A DNA stretch of 64,000 bases, from NCBI RefSeq assembly GCF_001544795.2, contig NZ_FCOI02000005.1, forward strand, positions 66,402 through 130,401. The letters are read 5' to 3'. Source of the DNA: Caballeronia temeraria (GTDB lineage: Bacteria > Pseudomonadota > Gammaproteobacteria > Burkholderiales > Burkholderiaceae). The notes beneath the pieces are model-generated. The model was not told where the DNA came from, ran no database searches, and saw nothing but the letters and a program-made list of their open reading frames with translations. Each line of letters starts with the position of its first letter. The stretch's first letter is position 1. The position numbers were made by a program, and so were the translations under genes. Positions 20,101 to 32,276 of the stretch are shown here, piece after piece.

Positions 20101-20112
20101 TTGTCTATACAG
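20101..20112. promoter_or_regulatory. HutC-like operator 2, upstream of hutH
   Basis: TTGTCTATACAG lies 99 bp upstream of operator 1, with the same core GTCTATACA. The pair could support cooperative or looped repression. It is also 4 bp from the stop of the acetyltransferase gene at 20116, so that gene's tail bounds the hut control region. Confidence 0.65.
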
Positions 20113-20115
20113 ATT

Positions 20116-20595
20116 TCACGATTCCAACACTTTTTCCATGACGAACTGAATGAAGCGCTGCTCCCGCACGACGACCGCGCGCGCCAGCAGCATCGTGAAG
20201 CCGCAATATTCGAAGAACGGCCGCGCCGTGACGCTCGAATAGGTATGCAGCGTGAAGAGGCCGGCTTCTTCCGCCTCGGCCTCGATGCGCGCGAGCAGCG
20301 AGGTCGCCACGCTTTTTCGCTGATGCCTCGGATCGACGAACATCATGTCGATGAGACCGTTCTTCTCGAGATCGGCGAAGCCCGCGAGTTCGCCGTCGAC
20401 GAGACCGACCCACGTGGGACGGCTCGCGCGCGCGAGTTCCCATTCGTCGCGATCCGCTTGCGACCAGGCTGCGATCTGCGCTTCGTTATAGTCGGCCGAT
20501 GCCGTTTCGCGAACGGCGCGTTGGAACAGATCGATCACACCGTCGAGATCGCTCGCGCGATAAGGTCTGACTTCGATGAGCGGCAGCCCTGGCAT
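20116..20595 (-). CDS. GNAT family N-acetyltransferase
   Basis: 159 residues. A single GNAT domain starts IEVRPYRASDLDGVIDLF; the acetyl-CoA loop region reads VDPRHQRKSVATSLLARIE and the C-terminus has FFEYCGFTMLLARAVV. Members acetylate small molecules or protein termini; the substrate cannot be told from sequence. AAGGTG precedes the Met at 20595. It is probably monocistronic, followed by the hut control region and preceded by the crcB terminator. Confidence 0.82.
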   Translation of the reverse strand: MPGLPLIEVRPYRASDLDGVIDLFQRAVRETASADYNEAQIAAWSQADRDEWELARASRPTWVGLVDGELAGFADLEKNGLIDMMFVDPRHQRKSVATSLLARIEAEAEEAGLFTLHTYSSVTARPFFEYCGFTMLLARAVVVREQRFIQFVMEKVLES

Positions 20596-20621
20596 TTCAT
20601 CACCTTTGTTACTGTCAAAAG

Positions 20622-20645
20622 AAAAAAGCCGCTGCCCAGGCAGCG
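20622..20645 (-). terminator. Rho-independent terminator of crcB
   Basis: On the minus strand CGCTGCC-TG-GGCAGCG is followed by GGCTTTTTTC. The stem is 7 bp with a very short loop, and the T-run is good. It lies about 120 bp past the crcB stop, just before the acetyltransferase gene. Confidence 0.8.
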
Positions 20646-20764
20646 ACGGTATAGCGTTGCAAACGCGGGAAAAAAATCTTTACGGGAATGAGGCGGAATC
20701 GGGCGCGCGCAAACGTTCGAATCGATGAAAAACGGATGCCTGCACCGCGCCGCCGATGCGTCCT

Positions 20765-21142
20765 TCAGGAAGCCACGGCCACCGTCGCGATACCGAGCGC
20801 GGTCATCAGAAGCGACGCGCTGACGTGAATCGCGATCTCCCCGAGCGCCCAGCCGAGCCGCCCTTGCTGAAGATGCGCGACCACTTCGGCCGAGAACGTG
20901 GAAAACGTGGAGAGACCGCCCATCAATCCGGTGATGATGAACAGCCGCCATTCGACCGAGAGATCGGGAAAGCGCGCGAAAAAAGCGACCGCCACGCCGA
21001 TGATGTAGCCCGCGATGACGTTTGCCGCGAATGTCCCGAGCGGCAGATTCGGAAAAATCGCATTCAGGCGCAGGCCGAGGACCCATCGGAGCAATGACCC
21101 CAGGCCGCCGCCGAGCCCCACGGCGATGATCGACAGATACAT
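20765..21142 (-). CDS. crcB: Fluoride channel CrcB (Fluc)
   Basis: 125 residues with four membrane helices. Family signatures are [17 protein letters not shown] at the N-terminus and [16 protein letters not shown], which carries the paired phenylalanines lining the fluoride path. Fluc channels work as dual-topology dimers and relieve fluoride stress. I looked for a crcB (fluoride) riboswitch in the 33-bp gap upstream and found none, so expression may be constitutive or driven from further upstream. Confidence 0.93.
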   Translation of the reverse strand: MYLSIIAVGLGGGLGSLLRWVLGLRLNAIFPNLPLGTFAANVIAGYIIGVAVAFFARFPDLSVEWRLFIITGLMGGLSTFSTFSAEVVAHLQQGRLGWALGEIAIHVSASLLMTALGIATVAVAS

Positions 21143-21175
21143 GAAATAGGTGAAATCGGTTCGAAATTAAAAGCG

Positions 21176-21394
21176 TTATGTCTCACGGGCGAGCCGGTCG
21201 ATCAGCGCGCCGCGGCTTTGCTCGACCATCCAGCCGCCCTTGTGCCGCACGTGCGCCGCCCACGTGCCGTCACGGCGCTCTTCCCAGCAGCCGGCATCGT
21301 GGCCGTCGATGAGCAGCGAGCCGCGCACGACGAGTTGCGGATCGGCCGGGTCGAGCACTTCGTCATCGTTGTGTTCGAGCTTGACGGTATGCAT
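21176..21394 (-). CDS. Hypothetical small cytoplasmic protein
   Basis: 72 residues from the Met at 21394 (MHTVKLEHNDDEVLDP); a longer frame starting with TTG at 21463 would add 23 residues of less convincing sequence. It is acidic at the N-terminus, with VVRGSLLIDGHDAGCWEERRDGTWAAHVRHKGGW in the middle, which predicts a small beta-rich fold. I do not recognise the family. It sits between crcB and the DppA-like gene on the same strand, with no evident functional link. Confidence 0.55.
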   Translation of the reverse strand: MHTVKLEHNDDEVLDPADPQLVVRGSLLIDGHDAGCWEERRDGTWAAHVRHKGGWMVEQSRGALIDRLARET

Positions 21395-21481
21395 GAGCGT
21401 CGTCTGGAAACATGCCGAGATCCACGGCGATCTCGCGAATGGCTCCATTCTAACGATACTCAACGCGCGTCGTTCAAACGC

Positions 21482-22312
21482 TTACCGTAGCATGAAGGAC
21501 ATTGCCGAAAGGCAATTGAGTGTCCGGACGACATGTTCGACCGAAGGCGCATCGAAGGCGAGCGTCACGGCATCGATGCGTTCGAGCGTCGGCCACTGGC
21601 AGAAGAGATCGGCGAATGCGCTCGTTTGCGCGCGCAGTTCGCAGCGATGGCCGGTCGTCGTCGAACGTTTTGGATGGCTCATGGACGCGGCCGCTTCGAT
21701 CGTTTCGCGCGCCGCGAGCCGGATCGCCTCGCAGGCCGCGGCGGGCGTTTCCGTCACGCCGCTCGAATAGCCGTGCGCGGTCTTTACGCACAGAAAGCGC
21801 GCGCCGGGAAATGCGGGCAGCGTTTCGGCGCCGAACACGTCGTCGCCGGTCAGCAGCGCGACGCGCGCGCCGTGTTCCCCGGCAAGCCTGCCGTAAAGAC
21901 CGGCCTCGCCGACCTCATCGCCATCGAGCGTGACGCGCGCGAATGCGGCGCTGTTGATCGTATGCGCGAGGATGCCGCGGCTTTGCGCACGCGCGTGATA
22001 GCCGATCATGAACACCACTTCCGGCGATGCTTCCAGTCCCGCCATCATGCCGAGCGTGCGCGGCTTGCCGAGCACGAGACGCGCGCGTTGATCGAGCATG
22101 TCGGGCATCAGATTGCGAAAGCCGCCGTGCGAATCGTTGATCCACACCTGGCTTGCGCCGCCATCGAATGCGCCCTGCGCGGCCGCGTTCGCTTCGCGCG
22201 TCATCCAGCGGCGCGCGTGTTCGTATTCGGCATTGCCCGCGCGCGTCTGCTCCGGATGAAACACGCCCGCGATGCCTTCGATATCCACGGAGATCAGCAC
22301 TTTCATGGTCAT
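21482..22312 (-). CDS. D-aminopeptidase, DppA-like (M55 family)
   Basis: 276 residues. Zinc aminopeptidase of the DppA fold; the N-terminal MKVLISVDIEGIAGV holds the metal Asp/Glu pair, with WINDSHGGFRN and GYHARAQSRGILAHTINS adding His ligands. B. subtilis DppA is a decameric D-Ala-D-Ala aminopeptidase. The first Met at 22312 overlaps the upstream DmpA-like stop by 4 bp; a second Met at 22306 is also possible. Last gene of the peptide-scavenging operon. Confidence 0.88.
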   Translation of the reverse strand: MTMKVLISVDIEGIAGVFHPEQTRAGNAEYEHARRWMTREANAAAQGAFDGGASQVWINDSHGGFRNLMPDMLDQRARLVLGKPRTLGMMAGLEASPEVVFMIGYHARAQSRGILAHTINSAAFARVTLDGDEVGEAGLYGRLAGEHGARVALLTGDDVFGAETLPAFPGARFLCVKTAHGYSSGVTETPAAACEAIRLAARETIEAAASMSHPKRSTTTGHRCELRAQTSAFADLFCQWPTLERIDAVTLAFDAPSVEHVVRTLNCLSAMSFMLR

Positions 22313-23319
22313 GTTCTCAATGCGTCCTTGAGCGAAATCCGCCGATGACCATCGCGCCCGGCGACCGTTTCGGCGCTGTAGAGCGCATCGAGAATCGCCT
22401 GTTCGATGCTGTCGGCGGCGGCTTGAAAAAGCGGATCGAGCCGCGCGTCGTTGATAAGCGGCGGCATCGTGATGAAGTCCGCGTCGTGCCGCACCGTGTA
22501 CGCGGTCGTGAAGGCCAGCGCGATATCGCCGCTGCCGTGACCGTAGACCGATCCGGTGCGCGCGAGTCCGGCGGCGGCGCGCATCGCGAGACGGCGCAAT
22601 TGACGCGCATCGAGCGGCGCGTCGGTCGCGATCAGCATGATGATCGAGCCTTGCTCGGGTTTGTTCGGCGCTTCGTTTTTGACGTGCAGCGTGCGTCCGA
22701 TGGCCTCGCCCGCGATCGTCAGTTGCGGCAGCCGACCGAAGTTCGCGAGCACGAGCGCGCCCGCTGTGAACGCATGCTCGCCGATCCGCGCGACACGCGA
22801 CGCCGAACCGATACCGCCCTTCAGCTCGAAGCACGACATGCCGCGTCCCGCGCCGGCCGCACCGCGTTCGACGTCGACGCTGCATGCATCGAGCGCGCTT
22901 CTGTAATGCGCTTCGTGGATCGCGAGCGCCTGCATGTCGTTGAGGTAACCATCGTTGCATTCGAACACGAGCGGATTCACGCTCGGCTCTTCCCGTCCGA
23001 TGCGCGGATTCGCCGCGACAGCCGCGCGAATCTGCGCATTCGCCACCGTGCCGACGCCGAAGGTATTTGTCAAAGCGATCGGCGTTTCGATCACGCCGAG
23101 CTCGTCCACCTGCACGAGCCCGACGCTCTTGCCGAAGCCGTTGAGCACACACGCGGCGGCCGGCACCTTGTCGCGATAGAGATCGCCATCGTGCGGGCGA
23201 ATCACGGTGACGCCGGTTTGCACCGCGCCTTGGGCGAGCGTGCAATGCCCCGCCGTCACGCCCGCGACATCGGCGATCGTGCCGCGCGGCCCCGCTTCGA
23301 GTGAACCGATATGCATCAT
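22309..23319 (-). CDS. P1 family aminopeptidase, DmpA-like
   Basis: 336 residues. Ntn-type hydrolase that self-cleaves at a Gly-Ser bond to expose the nucleophile; here [15 protein letters not shown] places Ser at about 225. Other family segments are [33 protein letters not shown] and [10 protein letters not shown]. DmpA releases L- or D-amino acids from peptide N-termini, and relatives act on beta-peptides. It overlaps the upstream permease stop by 4 bp (ATGA) and the downstream DppA-like start by 4 bp, so it is tightly coupled in the operon. Confidence 0.9.
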   Translation of the reverse strand: MMHIGSLEAGPRGTIADVAGVTAGHCTLAQGAVQTGVTVIRPHDGDLYRDKVPAAACVLNGFGKSVGLVQVDELGVIETPIALTNTFGVGTVANAQIRAAVAANPRIGREEPSVNPLVFECNDGYLNDMQALAIHEAHYRSALDACSVDVERGAAGAGRGMSCFELKGGIGSASRVARIGEHAFTAGALVLANFGRLPQLTIAGEAIGRTLHVKNEAPNKPEQGSIIMLIATDAPLDARQLRRLAMRAAAGLARTGSVYGHGSGDIALAFTTAYTVRHDADFITMPPLINDARLDPLFQAAADSIEQAILDALYSAETVAGRDGHRRISLKDALRT

Positions 23320-24206
23320 GGCCGGTCGAGCTTCGGATCGAGCGCGTCGCGCAGACCGTCGCCGAGCAGATTGAACGCGAGCACGGTAAAGAAGATCGCG
23401 AGGCTCGGGAAGATCGCGACGTGCGGCGCCATCGCCATGTCGGCGCGCGCTTCGTTGAGCATCGCGCCCCACTCGGGCGTCGGCGGCTGCGCGCCGAGTC
23501 CGAGGAACGAAAGACTCGCGGCCGTGATGATCGACGTGCCGATGCGCATCGTGAAGTACACGACCACCGATGAAATCGTGCCGGGCAGAATGTGCCGCGC
23601 GAGTATCGTCCAGTCCGATGCGCCGATGCTCTTCGCCGCCTCGATATACGTGAGATGCTTGAGCGCGAGCGTATTGCCGCGCACGAGCCGCGCGAATGCG
23701 GGAATGCTGAAGATCGCGACCGCGCACACCACGTTCACCATGCCGTTGCCGAGAATCGCGACGACGCCGATCGCGAGCAGAATGCCGGGAAACGCAAACA
23801 GCACGTCCGCGATGCGCATCACGATGCGGTCCCACCATCCTTCGTAATAGCCCGCGAGCAGGCCGAAGAACGTGCCGATGACCGCACCGAGCACGACGGA
23901 CAGCAAACCCGCCGACAACGATATGCGGCTGCCCACGAGGATGCGGCTCAGAATGTCGCGGCCCAGCGAATCGACGCCGAACCAGTGCGCGGCTGAAGGA
24001 CCGGCATTAAGCGCGTCGTAATCGAAATAGTTTTCCGGATCATAAGGCGCGATATACGGCGCGATGATCGCGATCACGATCAGCAGCAACACGAACACGG
24101 CCGCGATCATCGCGATGTGCTGCCGCCTGAACTTGCGCCAGAACTCCGTCCACGGCGTGCGAATCTCTTGCGGCGCGCTGGCCGCGCTTTGGGCTGTCAC
24201 GCTCAT
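23316..24206 (-). CDS. Peptide ABC transporter permease, GsiD/DppC type
   Basis: 296 residues, about six membrane helices. N-terminal [23 protein letters not shown] and the EAA-like loop [26 protein letters not shown], which contacts the ATPase, are characteristic of DppC-type permeases. The segment [24 protein letters not shown] is a further hallmark. Paired with the GsiC-type permease 7 bp upstream. Substrate is a small peptide or glutathione-like compound by context. Confidence 0.92.
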   Translation of the reverse strand: MSVTAQSAASAPQEIRTPWTEFWRKFRRQHIAMIAAVFVLLLIVIAIIAPYIAPYDPENYFDYDALNAGPSAAHWFGVDSLGRDILSRILVGSRISLSAGLLSVVLGAVIGTFFGLLAGYYEGWWDRIVMRIADVLFAFPGILLAIGVVAILGNGMVNVVCAVAIFSIPAFARLVRGNTLALKHLTYIEAAKSIGASDWTILARHILPGTISSVVVYFTMRIGTSIITAASLSFLGLGAQPPTPEWGAMLNEARADMAMAPHVAIFPSLAIFFTVLAFNLLGDGLRDALDPKLDRP

Positions 24207-24213
24207 CGCGTCC

Positions 24214-25134
24214 TCACTTGAAGCGAATGGTCGGATTGATGATCGCGTACAGCACGTCCACGATCAGATTGATCACGATGAACTCCAGCGAGAACAACAG
24301 CACTTCCGCCTGAATCACGGGATAGTCGCGCATCTCGACGGCATCGACGAGCAAACGGCCGAGCCCCGGCCAGTTGAACACCTTCTCGACGACGATCGAG
24401 CCGCCGAGCAGAAAGCCGAATTGCAGGCCCATCATCGTGATGACGGGAATCATCGCGTTTCGTAAGCAGTGCTTCACGATGACCATCGGTTCATGCACGC
24501 CTTTGGCGCGCGCGGTGCGCACGAAGTCCTCGCCGAGCACTTCGACGAACGACGCACGCGTGAAGCGCGCCATCACCGCGGCCACGGCGGCGCCCAGCGT
24601 GATCGACGGCAGCACGTAACCTTTCCACGTGCCGTCGTCGACGATAGGCAGCCAGCCGAGTTTCACCGAAAAAATTTCCATCAGCAGCATGCCGAGCGCG
24701 AAGGCGGGAAACGAAATGCCCGACACCGCGAGCGTCATGCCCAGCCGATCCGGCCAGCGATTGCGCCACACCGCCGACACAATGCCGATCGCCATGCCGA
24801 AGATCACGGCCCATATCATGCTTGCGAGCGTGAGCCACAAGGTCGGCATGAAGCGCTCGGCGATTTCCGTCGATACGGGCCGCTTGCTGCGCGTCGACGT
24901 GCCGAAATCGAAATGCACGACCTTGCCGAAGAAACTCACGAGCTGCTGCGGCAACGGCTTGTCGAGGCCCAGATCGGCACGCACGAGCGCGACCGTGGCT
25001 TCGTCGGCTTCCGCGCCCGCCGCGAGCCGCGCGGGATCGCCTGGCAACATGTGCACGAAGAAGAACACCAGCACGGCGACGATAAAGAGCGTCGGCAGCA
25101 GTCCGAGCAGGCGTTTGGCGATGAAGTTGAGCAT
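24214..25134 (-). CDS. Peptide ABC transporter permease, GsiC/DppB type
   Basis: 306 residues. DppB hallmarks are the N-terminal [32 protein letters not shown] helix, the loop [32 protein letters not shown] and the end [15 protein letters not shown]. It forms the membrane channel with the GsiD-type permease. The gene follows the binding-protein gene by 48 bp and precedes the second permease by 7 bp. Confidence 0.92.
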   Translation of the reverse strand: MLNFIAKRLLGLLPTLFIVAVLVFFFVHMLPGDPARLAAGAEADEATVALVRADLGLDKPLPQQLVSFFGKVVHFDFGTSTRSKRPVSTEIAERFMPTLWLTLASMIWAVIFGMAIGIVSAVWRNRWPDRLGMTLAVSGISFPAFALGMLLMEIFSVKLGWLPIVDDGTWKGYVLPSITLGAAVAAVMARFTRASFVEVLGEDFVRTARAKGVHEPMVIVKHCLRNAMIPVITMMGLQFGFLLGGSIVVEKVFNWPGLGRLLVDAVEMRDYPVIQAEVLLFSLEFIVINLIVDVLYAIINPTIRFK

Positions 25135-25182
25135 CGTGTGAGACTCGATAAGACCGGGCCGCGCGGGCCCGGCCGGCGTCCA

Positions 25183-26733
25183 TCATTTGATTGCGATTTC
25201 GTCGAAACTGAACGAGCCGTCGGGCATCACGTACGCGCCCGACAAACGCTTGCTGCGCGCATACACGACCTTTTCCGTGACGAGGAAAATCCACGGTGCG
25301 TCGGCCCAGATGCGTTTTTGCGCATCGGTGTAGAGCTTCGCCTTCTCGCTGCGATCCGTCGTGGCGAGCGCTTTTTGCAGATCGTCATCGACCTGATCGT
25401 TCTTGTAGTACGCGGTGTTGAAGAGCTTCGGCGGGAACGAACCGCCGCTCAATAGCGGCGAGATCGCCCAGTCCGCTTCACCCGTCGACGACGACCAGCC
25501 GATGTAGAGCATGCGCACCGGCGCCGTCTTCGGATCGGGCGCGCTCTCGATGCGCTGCACGCGCTGCCCCGCTTCGAGCGCTTCGACCGATGCCTTCACG
25601 CCCACTTGCGCGAGTTGCTGCTGCACGAACTGGATGATCTTCTGCGCGGTTGTGTGGTTATAGCCCGACCACAGCACGGTTTCGAAGCCGTTCGGATAGC
25701 CCGCTTCCTTCAGCAGCTCGCGCGCCTTCGCGGGATCGTATTTCCACGGCCCGAGCTTCGGCGTCGCATAGTCGACGCCCGGCGGCACGACGCCTTCGGA
25801 CGGCACCGCATAACCCGCGAACGCGACCTTCACGAGCGCGTCCTTGTTGATCGCGTAGTTCATCGCCTCGCGCACCTTCGGATTGTCGAAGGGCTTCTGC
25901 AGCGTATTCATGCTGACGTAGCGCTGAATGATCGACGGCGCCGCGATCAGATCGACCTTGGGGCTCGCCTTGAGCGTCGCGGCCTGCTCGAACGGAATCG
26001 AGAACGCGAAGTCCGCTTCGCCCGTTTGCATGAGCGCGGCGCGCGTGTTGTTATCGACGACCGGCTTCCAGTCGATCATGTCGATCTTCGGCAAGCCTTT
26101 GCGCCAGTAGCCGGCGAACTTCTTCACTTTCAGGTCGTCGGTCTGCTTCCATTCGACGAACTCGAACGGGCCCGTGCCGACCGGATGAAACGCGATGTCC
26201 TTGCCATACTTCTGCAACGCGGTCGGCGAGATCATCACCGCCGACGGATGCGCGAGCACGTTGATGAACGCCGAGAACGGAATCTTCAGCGTGATCTTCA
26301 CCGTGTACGGATCGACCACTTCGGTCTTTTCAATCTTGTTGAAGAGGTTGTAGCGCTTCAACTTGTTGTCCGGATTCGTCACGCGGTCGAACACGGCTTT
26401 CACCGCGTCCGCGTTGAAGTCGGTGCCGTCCTGGAACTTCACGTCCTTGCGCAGATGGATCGTGTAGACCTTCGCGTCGGGGCTCGCCTCGTAGCTCGTC
26501 GCGAGCACGTTGCGAATCTTCATGTCCTTGTCGAAACCGAAAAGGCCCTCGTAGAACGACTTTGCGACCGCCTGAGAGAGCGTGTCGTTGGCGTCGTACG
26601 GGTCCATCGTCGTGAAGGTCGACGCAACGGCCATCACGGCCGTGCTTTGCGCATGCGCTGCGACCGGTGCAAGTGCGGACAGTGTGGCAAACGCGCTCGC
26701 TGCGAGCATCGCGCGCAATGTGAAGGACGGCAT
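25183..26733 (-). CDS. Peptide/glutathione ABC transporter substrate-binding protein, GsiB-like
   Basis: 516 residues. Signal peptide [26 protein letters not shown] targets it to the periplasm, and the rest is an SBP family 5 fold ([24 protein letters not shown] near the N-terminus, [22 protein letters not shown] next). AAGGAG eight bases upstream fixes the Met at 26733; the open frame continues without signal sequence further upstream. GsiB-like proteins bind glutathione or short peptides; neighbouring isoaspartyl and aminopeptidases point to peptides. Confidence 0.91.
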   Translation of the reverse strand: MPSFTLRAMLAASAFATLSALAPVAAHAQSTAVMAVASTFTTMDPYDANDTLSQAVAKSFYEGLFGFDKDMKIRNVLATSYEASPDAKVYTIHLRKDVKFQDGTDFNADAVKAVFDRVTNPDNKLKRYNLFNKIEKTEVVDPYTVKITLKIPFSAFINVLAHPSAVMISPTALQKYGKDIAFHPVGTGPFEFVEWKQTDDLKVKKFAGYWRKGLPKIDMIDWKPVVDNNTRAALMQTGEADFAFSIPFEQAATLKASPKVDLIAAPSIIQRYVSMNTLQKPFDNPKVREAMNYAINKDALVKVAFAGYAVPSEGVVPPGVDYATPKLGPWKYDPAKARELLKEAGYPNGFETVLWSGYNHTTAQKIIQFVQQQLAQVGVKASVEALEAGQRVQRIESAPDPKTAPVRMLYIGWSSSTGEADWAISPLLSGGSFPPKLFNTAYYKNDQVDDDLQKALATTDRSEKAKLYTDAQKRIWADAPWIFLVTEKVVYARSKRLSGAYVMPDGSFSFDEIAIK

Positions 26734-26758
26734 CGTTGGACTCCTTGTTGAAGTGCTT

Positions 26759-28647
<1,889 letters not shown>

Positions 28648-28651
<4 letters not shown>

Positions 28652-29622
28652 CGATAGATCGCCGTGACGGGCGCTTCACCCACGCGCGCAAAGCCGCGAT
28701 ACATGCCTTCCGTATTGAACGGCAGCACGACGTTGCCTCTCGCATCGACGGCGACAAGCCCGCCGCGTCCTTCGATGCGCGGAAGCTTGTTCATCACGAC
28801 ATCGTTCGATGCTTCTTCCAGCGACACACCGCGATAGTCCATCTGCGCCGACACGTCGTACGCCGCGAGCATGCGCATGAACATCTCGCCCGTGCCCGTG
28901 GTCGAGACCGCGCAGGTCGCGTCGTTGGCGTAGCAGCCCGCGCCGATCATCGGGGCATCCCCGACGCGGCCCGCCTGCTTGTCCGTGATGCCGCCCGTCG
29001 ATGTCGCAGCAGCCAGATGACCGTTCGCATCGAGCGCGACCGCGCCGACCGTGCCGAACTTCTTGTCCGGATCGATGGGTTCGTTCGGATCATTGCCGAA
29101 GGCGAGTCTGGTCGTCGCATCGTGATCGAGCATCGTGCCCGACGTGCCCCGCGCCTTCTGCCACTGCTGATAACGCGCTTCCGTGTAGAAGTACGACGGA
29201 TCGACGAACTCGAGCCCTTGCGCCTCTGCGAACGCTTCCGCGCCCGCGCCCGTGAACATCACGTGATCGCTCACGTCGAGCACGCGGCGCGCGGCGAGGA
29301 CCGGGTTCTTCACACGCGTCACGCAACTGATCGCGCCCGCTTCGAGCGTCGCGCCGTCCATCACGGAGGCATCGAGTTCATGCGTGCCCGCTGCCGTGAA
29401 CACCGCGCCGTGACCCGCGTTGAAAAGCGGACAGTCCTCGAGCAGACGCACGGCTTCGGTGACGGCGTCGAGGGCGCTGCCGCCATCGGCGAGCACGCGC
29501 TGGCCCACGTTCAAAATGCCGGTGAGCGCCGCAAGATAGCGCCCTTCCGTTTCGGCGTTCATCGCGCTGCGCAGGATCGTGCCCGCGCCGCCGTGAATTG
29601 CAATGACTGGTGTGGCCTTCAT
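28648..29622 (-). CDS. iaaA: Isoaspartyl peptidase / L-asparaginase (type III, Ntn hydrolase)
   Basis: 324 residues. It removes isoaspartyl (beta-aspartyl) residues from dipeptides and has weak asparaginase activity. The precursor self-cleaves before the nucleophile Thr191 in [13 protein letters not shown]-terminal IAIHGGAG and substrate segments [13 protein letters not shown] and TGTGEMFMR are intact. In E. coli iaaA also precedes gsiABCD. Met at 29622 overlaps the upstream RpiR-type gene end by 4 bp. Confidence 0.94.
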
Positions 29623-30605
29623 GATTCGCGCGGTTCCGTGTGAGTGTGTCGTTTCGCGGGCGTGCGCCGCGTGGCGTGAACGGCTTGCGGGTCTGCTCGT
29701 GTGTCTTTCGGAAGCGACGGCGCAACGAGCCACGGCAAAACGAATTCGGTCAGTCCCGATGCCGCCTCGACCGAGCGCTTCGCCCGATGCGCGACCGCGT
29801 CGCACAGCGCTTCGATGACGGCGAGCACGGCGGTATCGCAGTTCGCCGCGAGCCTGCGTTCGGCGCGGATCGCAAGCACGAGGTCCGCGACCTGCGCGAG
29901 CGGCGACACGGCGCTGTCGGTGAGCGCGACGACGCGCAAGCCATGATCGTGCGCGAGCCGCGCAAGCGTGATGGTGTCGTCGACATAACGCGGGAATGCG
30001 ATCGCGACGAGCACATCGCCGCGCGATGCCGTGAACAGCCTGCGCGCCGCGTGCGACGGCCCGCCCATCAGCGCGAGCGACTGCACGTTCGCGCAATACG
30101 GCGTGAGACCGTGCTCCATCAGGCCGGCGAGAAACGCGCTCGCGCCGTAGCCGATCACGAAGACACGCGGCGCGGCGAGGATCGTATCGACGATGGCTTC
30201 GGCCTTCGCGCCATCGACGGATGTCTGGGCGAGACGCAGATTCGCGGCCGCCTGCGCAAGCGATGCGTCGAAGACTTCGGCGCCGGTCGCGGGCGATTCG
30301 AGCGCGGTGCGCAAGCGCTCGACCGGCGCGATGGTCGCCTCGAAGCCGCGCACGAGCGCCTCGCGAAACGCGGGATAGCCCGAGAAGCCGAGCGCGCGCG
30401 CGAAACGGTTCGCCGTCGCCACCGACGCGCCCACCGCGCCCGCCAGTTCGTCGATGCGCATCGTCGCCGAACGGAACAGGTTCGCCAGTACGAACGCTCC
30501 CATGCGCCGATGGATCGGCGTGAGCGTCGGCATGGCCGCGGCGATGCGCGCGGAGATCAGATCGTCGGCGCTTGCCGGCGCACGAGCCGATAGTGAACGG
30601 GACAT
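29619..30605 (-). CDS. MurR/RpiR family transcriptional regulator
   Basis: 328 residues. N-terminal helix-turn-helix of the RpiR type (IHRRMGAFVLANLFRSATMRIDELAGAVGASVATANRFARALGFSGYPAFREAL) followed by a SIS domain (VFVIGYGASAFLAGLMEH, VLVAIAFPRYVDDTI, VVALTDSAVSPLA). SIS domains sense phosphosugars in many members, though here it is coupled to a peptide operon. The Met at 30605 sits at the domain boundary; the open frame further upstream is intergenic. First gene of the operon. Confidence 0.88.
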   Translation of the reverse strand: MSRSLSARAPASADDLISARIAAAMPTLTPIHRRMGAFVLANLFRSATMRIDELAGAVGASVATANRFARALGFSGYPAFREALVRGFEATIAPVERLRTALESPATGAEVFDASLAQAAANLRLAQTSVDGAKAEAIVDTILAAPRVFVIGYGASAFLAGLMEHGLTPYCANVQSLALMGGPSHAARRLFTASRGDVLVAIAFPRYVDDTITLARLAHDHGLRVVALTDSAVSPLAQVADLVLAIRAERRLAANCDTAVLAVIEALCDAVAHRAKRSVEAASGLTEFVLPWLVAPSLPKDTRADPQAVHATRRTPAKRHTHTEPRES

Positions 30606-30627
30606 AAAATGCGCTGCGCTCTCATGT

Positions 30628-30690
30628 CGATGAAACGCGATGAAAGTATATTTACTCGAAAAACCCGCCAAAAAAAATTCATTTTCATCG
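30628..30690 (-). promoter_or_regulatory. CGATGAAA repeats before the rpiR-peptide operon
   Basis: Two direct copies of CGATGAAA at 30628-30635 and 30638-30645, exactly 10 bp apart, and an inverted copy TTTCATCG at 30683-30690 flank an AT-rich stretch. They lie 23-85 bp upstream of the regulator start, between it and the divergent channel gene. Likely operator for the RpiR protein; inference only. Confidence 0.45.
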
Positions 30691-30823
30691 AACTCGGGTT
30701 TTCGATAAGGCACGCACAGGCCCGCACATCGGTCGCGTCCGATGCATCGAACGCGCACGATCATGCACAATACGGGGCGCGCCGCGGTGCCAAAGCGCGC
30801 ATCTCCCGTCCTCAACCGCCCTT

Positions 30824-32089
30824 ATGAATTTCGACTTCCTGCCCGATCCGCTGCCGCATCTGCTCGCCATTCATCCGTGGGCGCAAACGCTCGCGGGCAT
30901 CGTCGCGCTCGCGCTGATCGCACTCTTTCTGCAGTGGGTCGTCGCGCGCATCGTGCTGTATGTCGCGCATCGGCTACTCGTGCTCGCCGGGCATCAGAAG
31001 TGGGACCGCGCGTTCATCAAGCATCGCGCGTATCACCGGCTCTGGTACGCGGTGCCGTTCGCAACAGTCGCGCTCGGCATCGACGACGTGCCGCGCGTCG
31101 GCCATTGGGCGACGGTCATCGGCCGCGTCGCGCACGGCGGCGCGTGGGTCTGCGTGTTTTTCGCGGCGGGCAGCGCGCTGTCCGCGTGGCAGGACGTCTA
31201 TGCGGAGAGCAAGGAAGCGCAGACGCGCTCGATCAAGGGCTATATCCAGATCGGCAAGCTGGCGCTCGCGCTCGTGTGCGGCGTGCTCGTCCTGTCGATC
31301 CTGATCGACCGTTCGCCGCTCTGGATGCTCTCCGGGCTCGGCGCGCTCTCGGCGGTGCTGCTGCTCGTGTTCAAGGACACGCTGCTGTCGCTCGTCGCGA
31401 GCACGCAGCTTACGTCGAACGACATGCTGCGCATCGGCGACTGGATCGAGATGCCGCAAGCCGCCGCCGATGGCTTCGTGAAGGACATCGCGCTGCATAC
31501 GGTCAAGGTGCAGAACTGGGACAACACCGTGACCACGGTGCCGACCTACAAGCTCTTTTCGGAGAGCTATCGCAACTATCGGCACATGTTCGAATCGGGC
31601 GGAAGGCGCATCAAGCGAACCATGCGCATCGACGCGCAGTGCGTGCGTTTTCTCACCGAGGAAGAAACCGCGCGCCTCAAACGCTTTCGCCTGCTGCACG
31701 ATTATCTGGAACAGAAACAGACCGAAGTCGAGCAGGCCAACCGCAATCTCGGCGACCTCGCGAACGAACCCGCGAACCGGCGGCGGCTCACGAACATCGG
31801 CACGTTTCGCGCGTATGGGCTTGCTTATCTGCAGCGTCATCCGGAGATTCGCCAGGACATGGCGATCATGGTGCGCATGATGGAACCGGAATCGCAGGGC
31901 ATTCCGATCGAGGTCTACTGCTTCACCGCGACGACCGCGTGGACGCAATACGAGCGCATTCAGGGCGATGTCTTCGATCATCTGCTCTCGATCCTGCCGG
32001 AGATGGGCCTGCGGCTCTATCAGGCGCCGTCGGGCTCAGACTTCTCCGGCGTCGCGGGCCGTCTGCGCGGTGAAATGCCGACGCTGTGA
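30824..32089 (+). CDS. Mechanosensitive ion channel, MscS superfamily (YbdG/MscM-like)
   Basis: 421 residues. Four to five membrane helices in the first half (TLAGIVALALIALFLQWVVARIVLYV, GGAWVCVFFAAGSALSAW, LALALVCGVLVLSILI, GLGALSAVLLLVFKDTLLSL), then the MscS beta domain with NDMLRIGDWIEMP and NWDNTVTTVPTYKLFSESYRNY. A C-terminal helical extension with LEQKQTEVEQANR is typical of YbdG, a small-conductance osmotic channel. Monocistronic, divergent from the rpiR operon. Confidence 0.9.
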   Translation: MNFDFLPDPLPHLLAIHPWAQTLAGIVALALIALFLQWVVARIVLYVAHRLLVLAGHQKWDRAFIKHRAYHRLWYAVPFATVALGIDDVPRVGHWATVIGRVAHGGAWVCVFFAAGSALSAWQDVYAESKEAQTRSIKGYIQIGKLALALVCGVLVLSILIDRSPLWMLSGLGALSAVLLLVFKDTLLSLVASTQLTSNDMLRIGDWIEMPQAAADGFVKDIALHTVKVQNWDNTVTTVPTYKLFSESYRNYRHMFESGGRRIKRTMRIDAQCVRFLTEEETARLKRFRLLHDYLEQKQTEVEQANRNLGDLANEPANRRRLTNIGTFRAYGLAYLQRHPEIRQDMAIMVRMMEPESQGIPIEVYCFTATTAWTQYERIQGDVFDHLLSILPEMGLRLYQAPSGSDFSGVAGRLRGEMPTL

Positions 32090-32276
32090 CCTGCGCGATT
32101 CCCGCCGTCGAAAAGAATCAGGCAAGAATCCGCCAGTTTTGTGTATTCACGTTGACGCTTCCCGTCCGTACGATCTAACCATCGCCGATGCGCCTTTTTT
32201 CCGCAGCTTCAGAGCCGCGGCGGAGTCGTTTTTTCTCGCGCATCGCCACTCAATCGTCATAAAAGGAAAACTCAAC

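Noticed and set aside
21143..21175. Fluoride riboswitch before crcB
   Set aside because: The gap is 33 bp and shows no crcB-motif pseudoknot; the gene upstream ends right before it.
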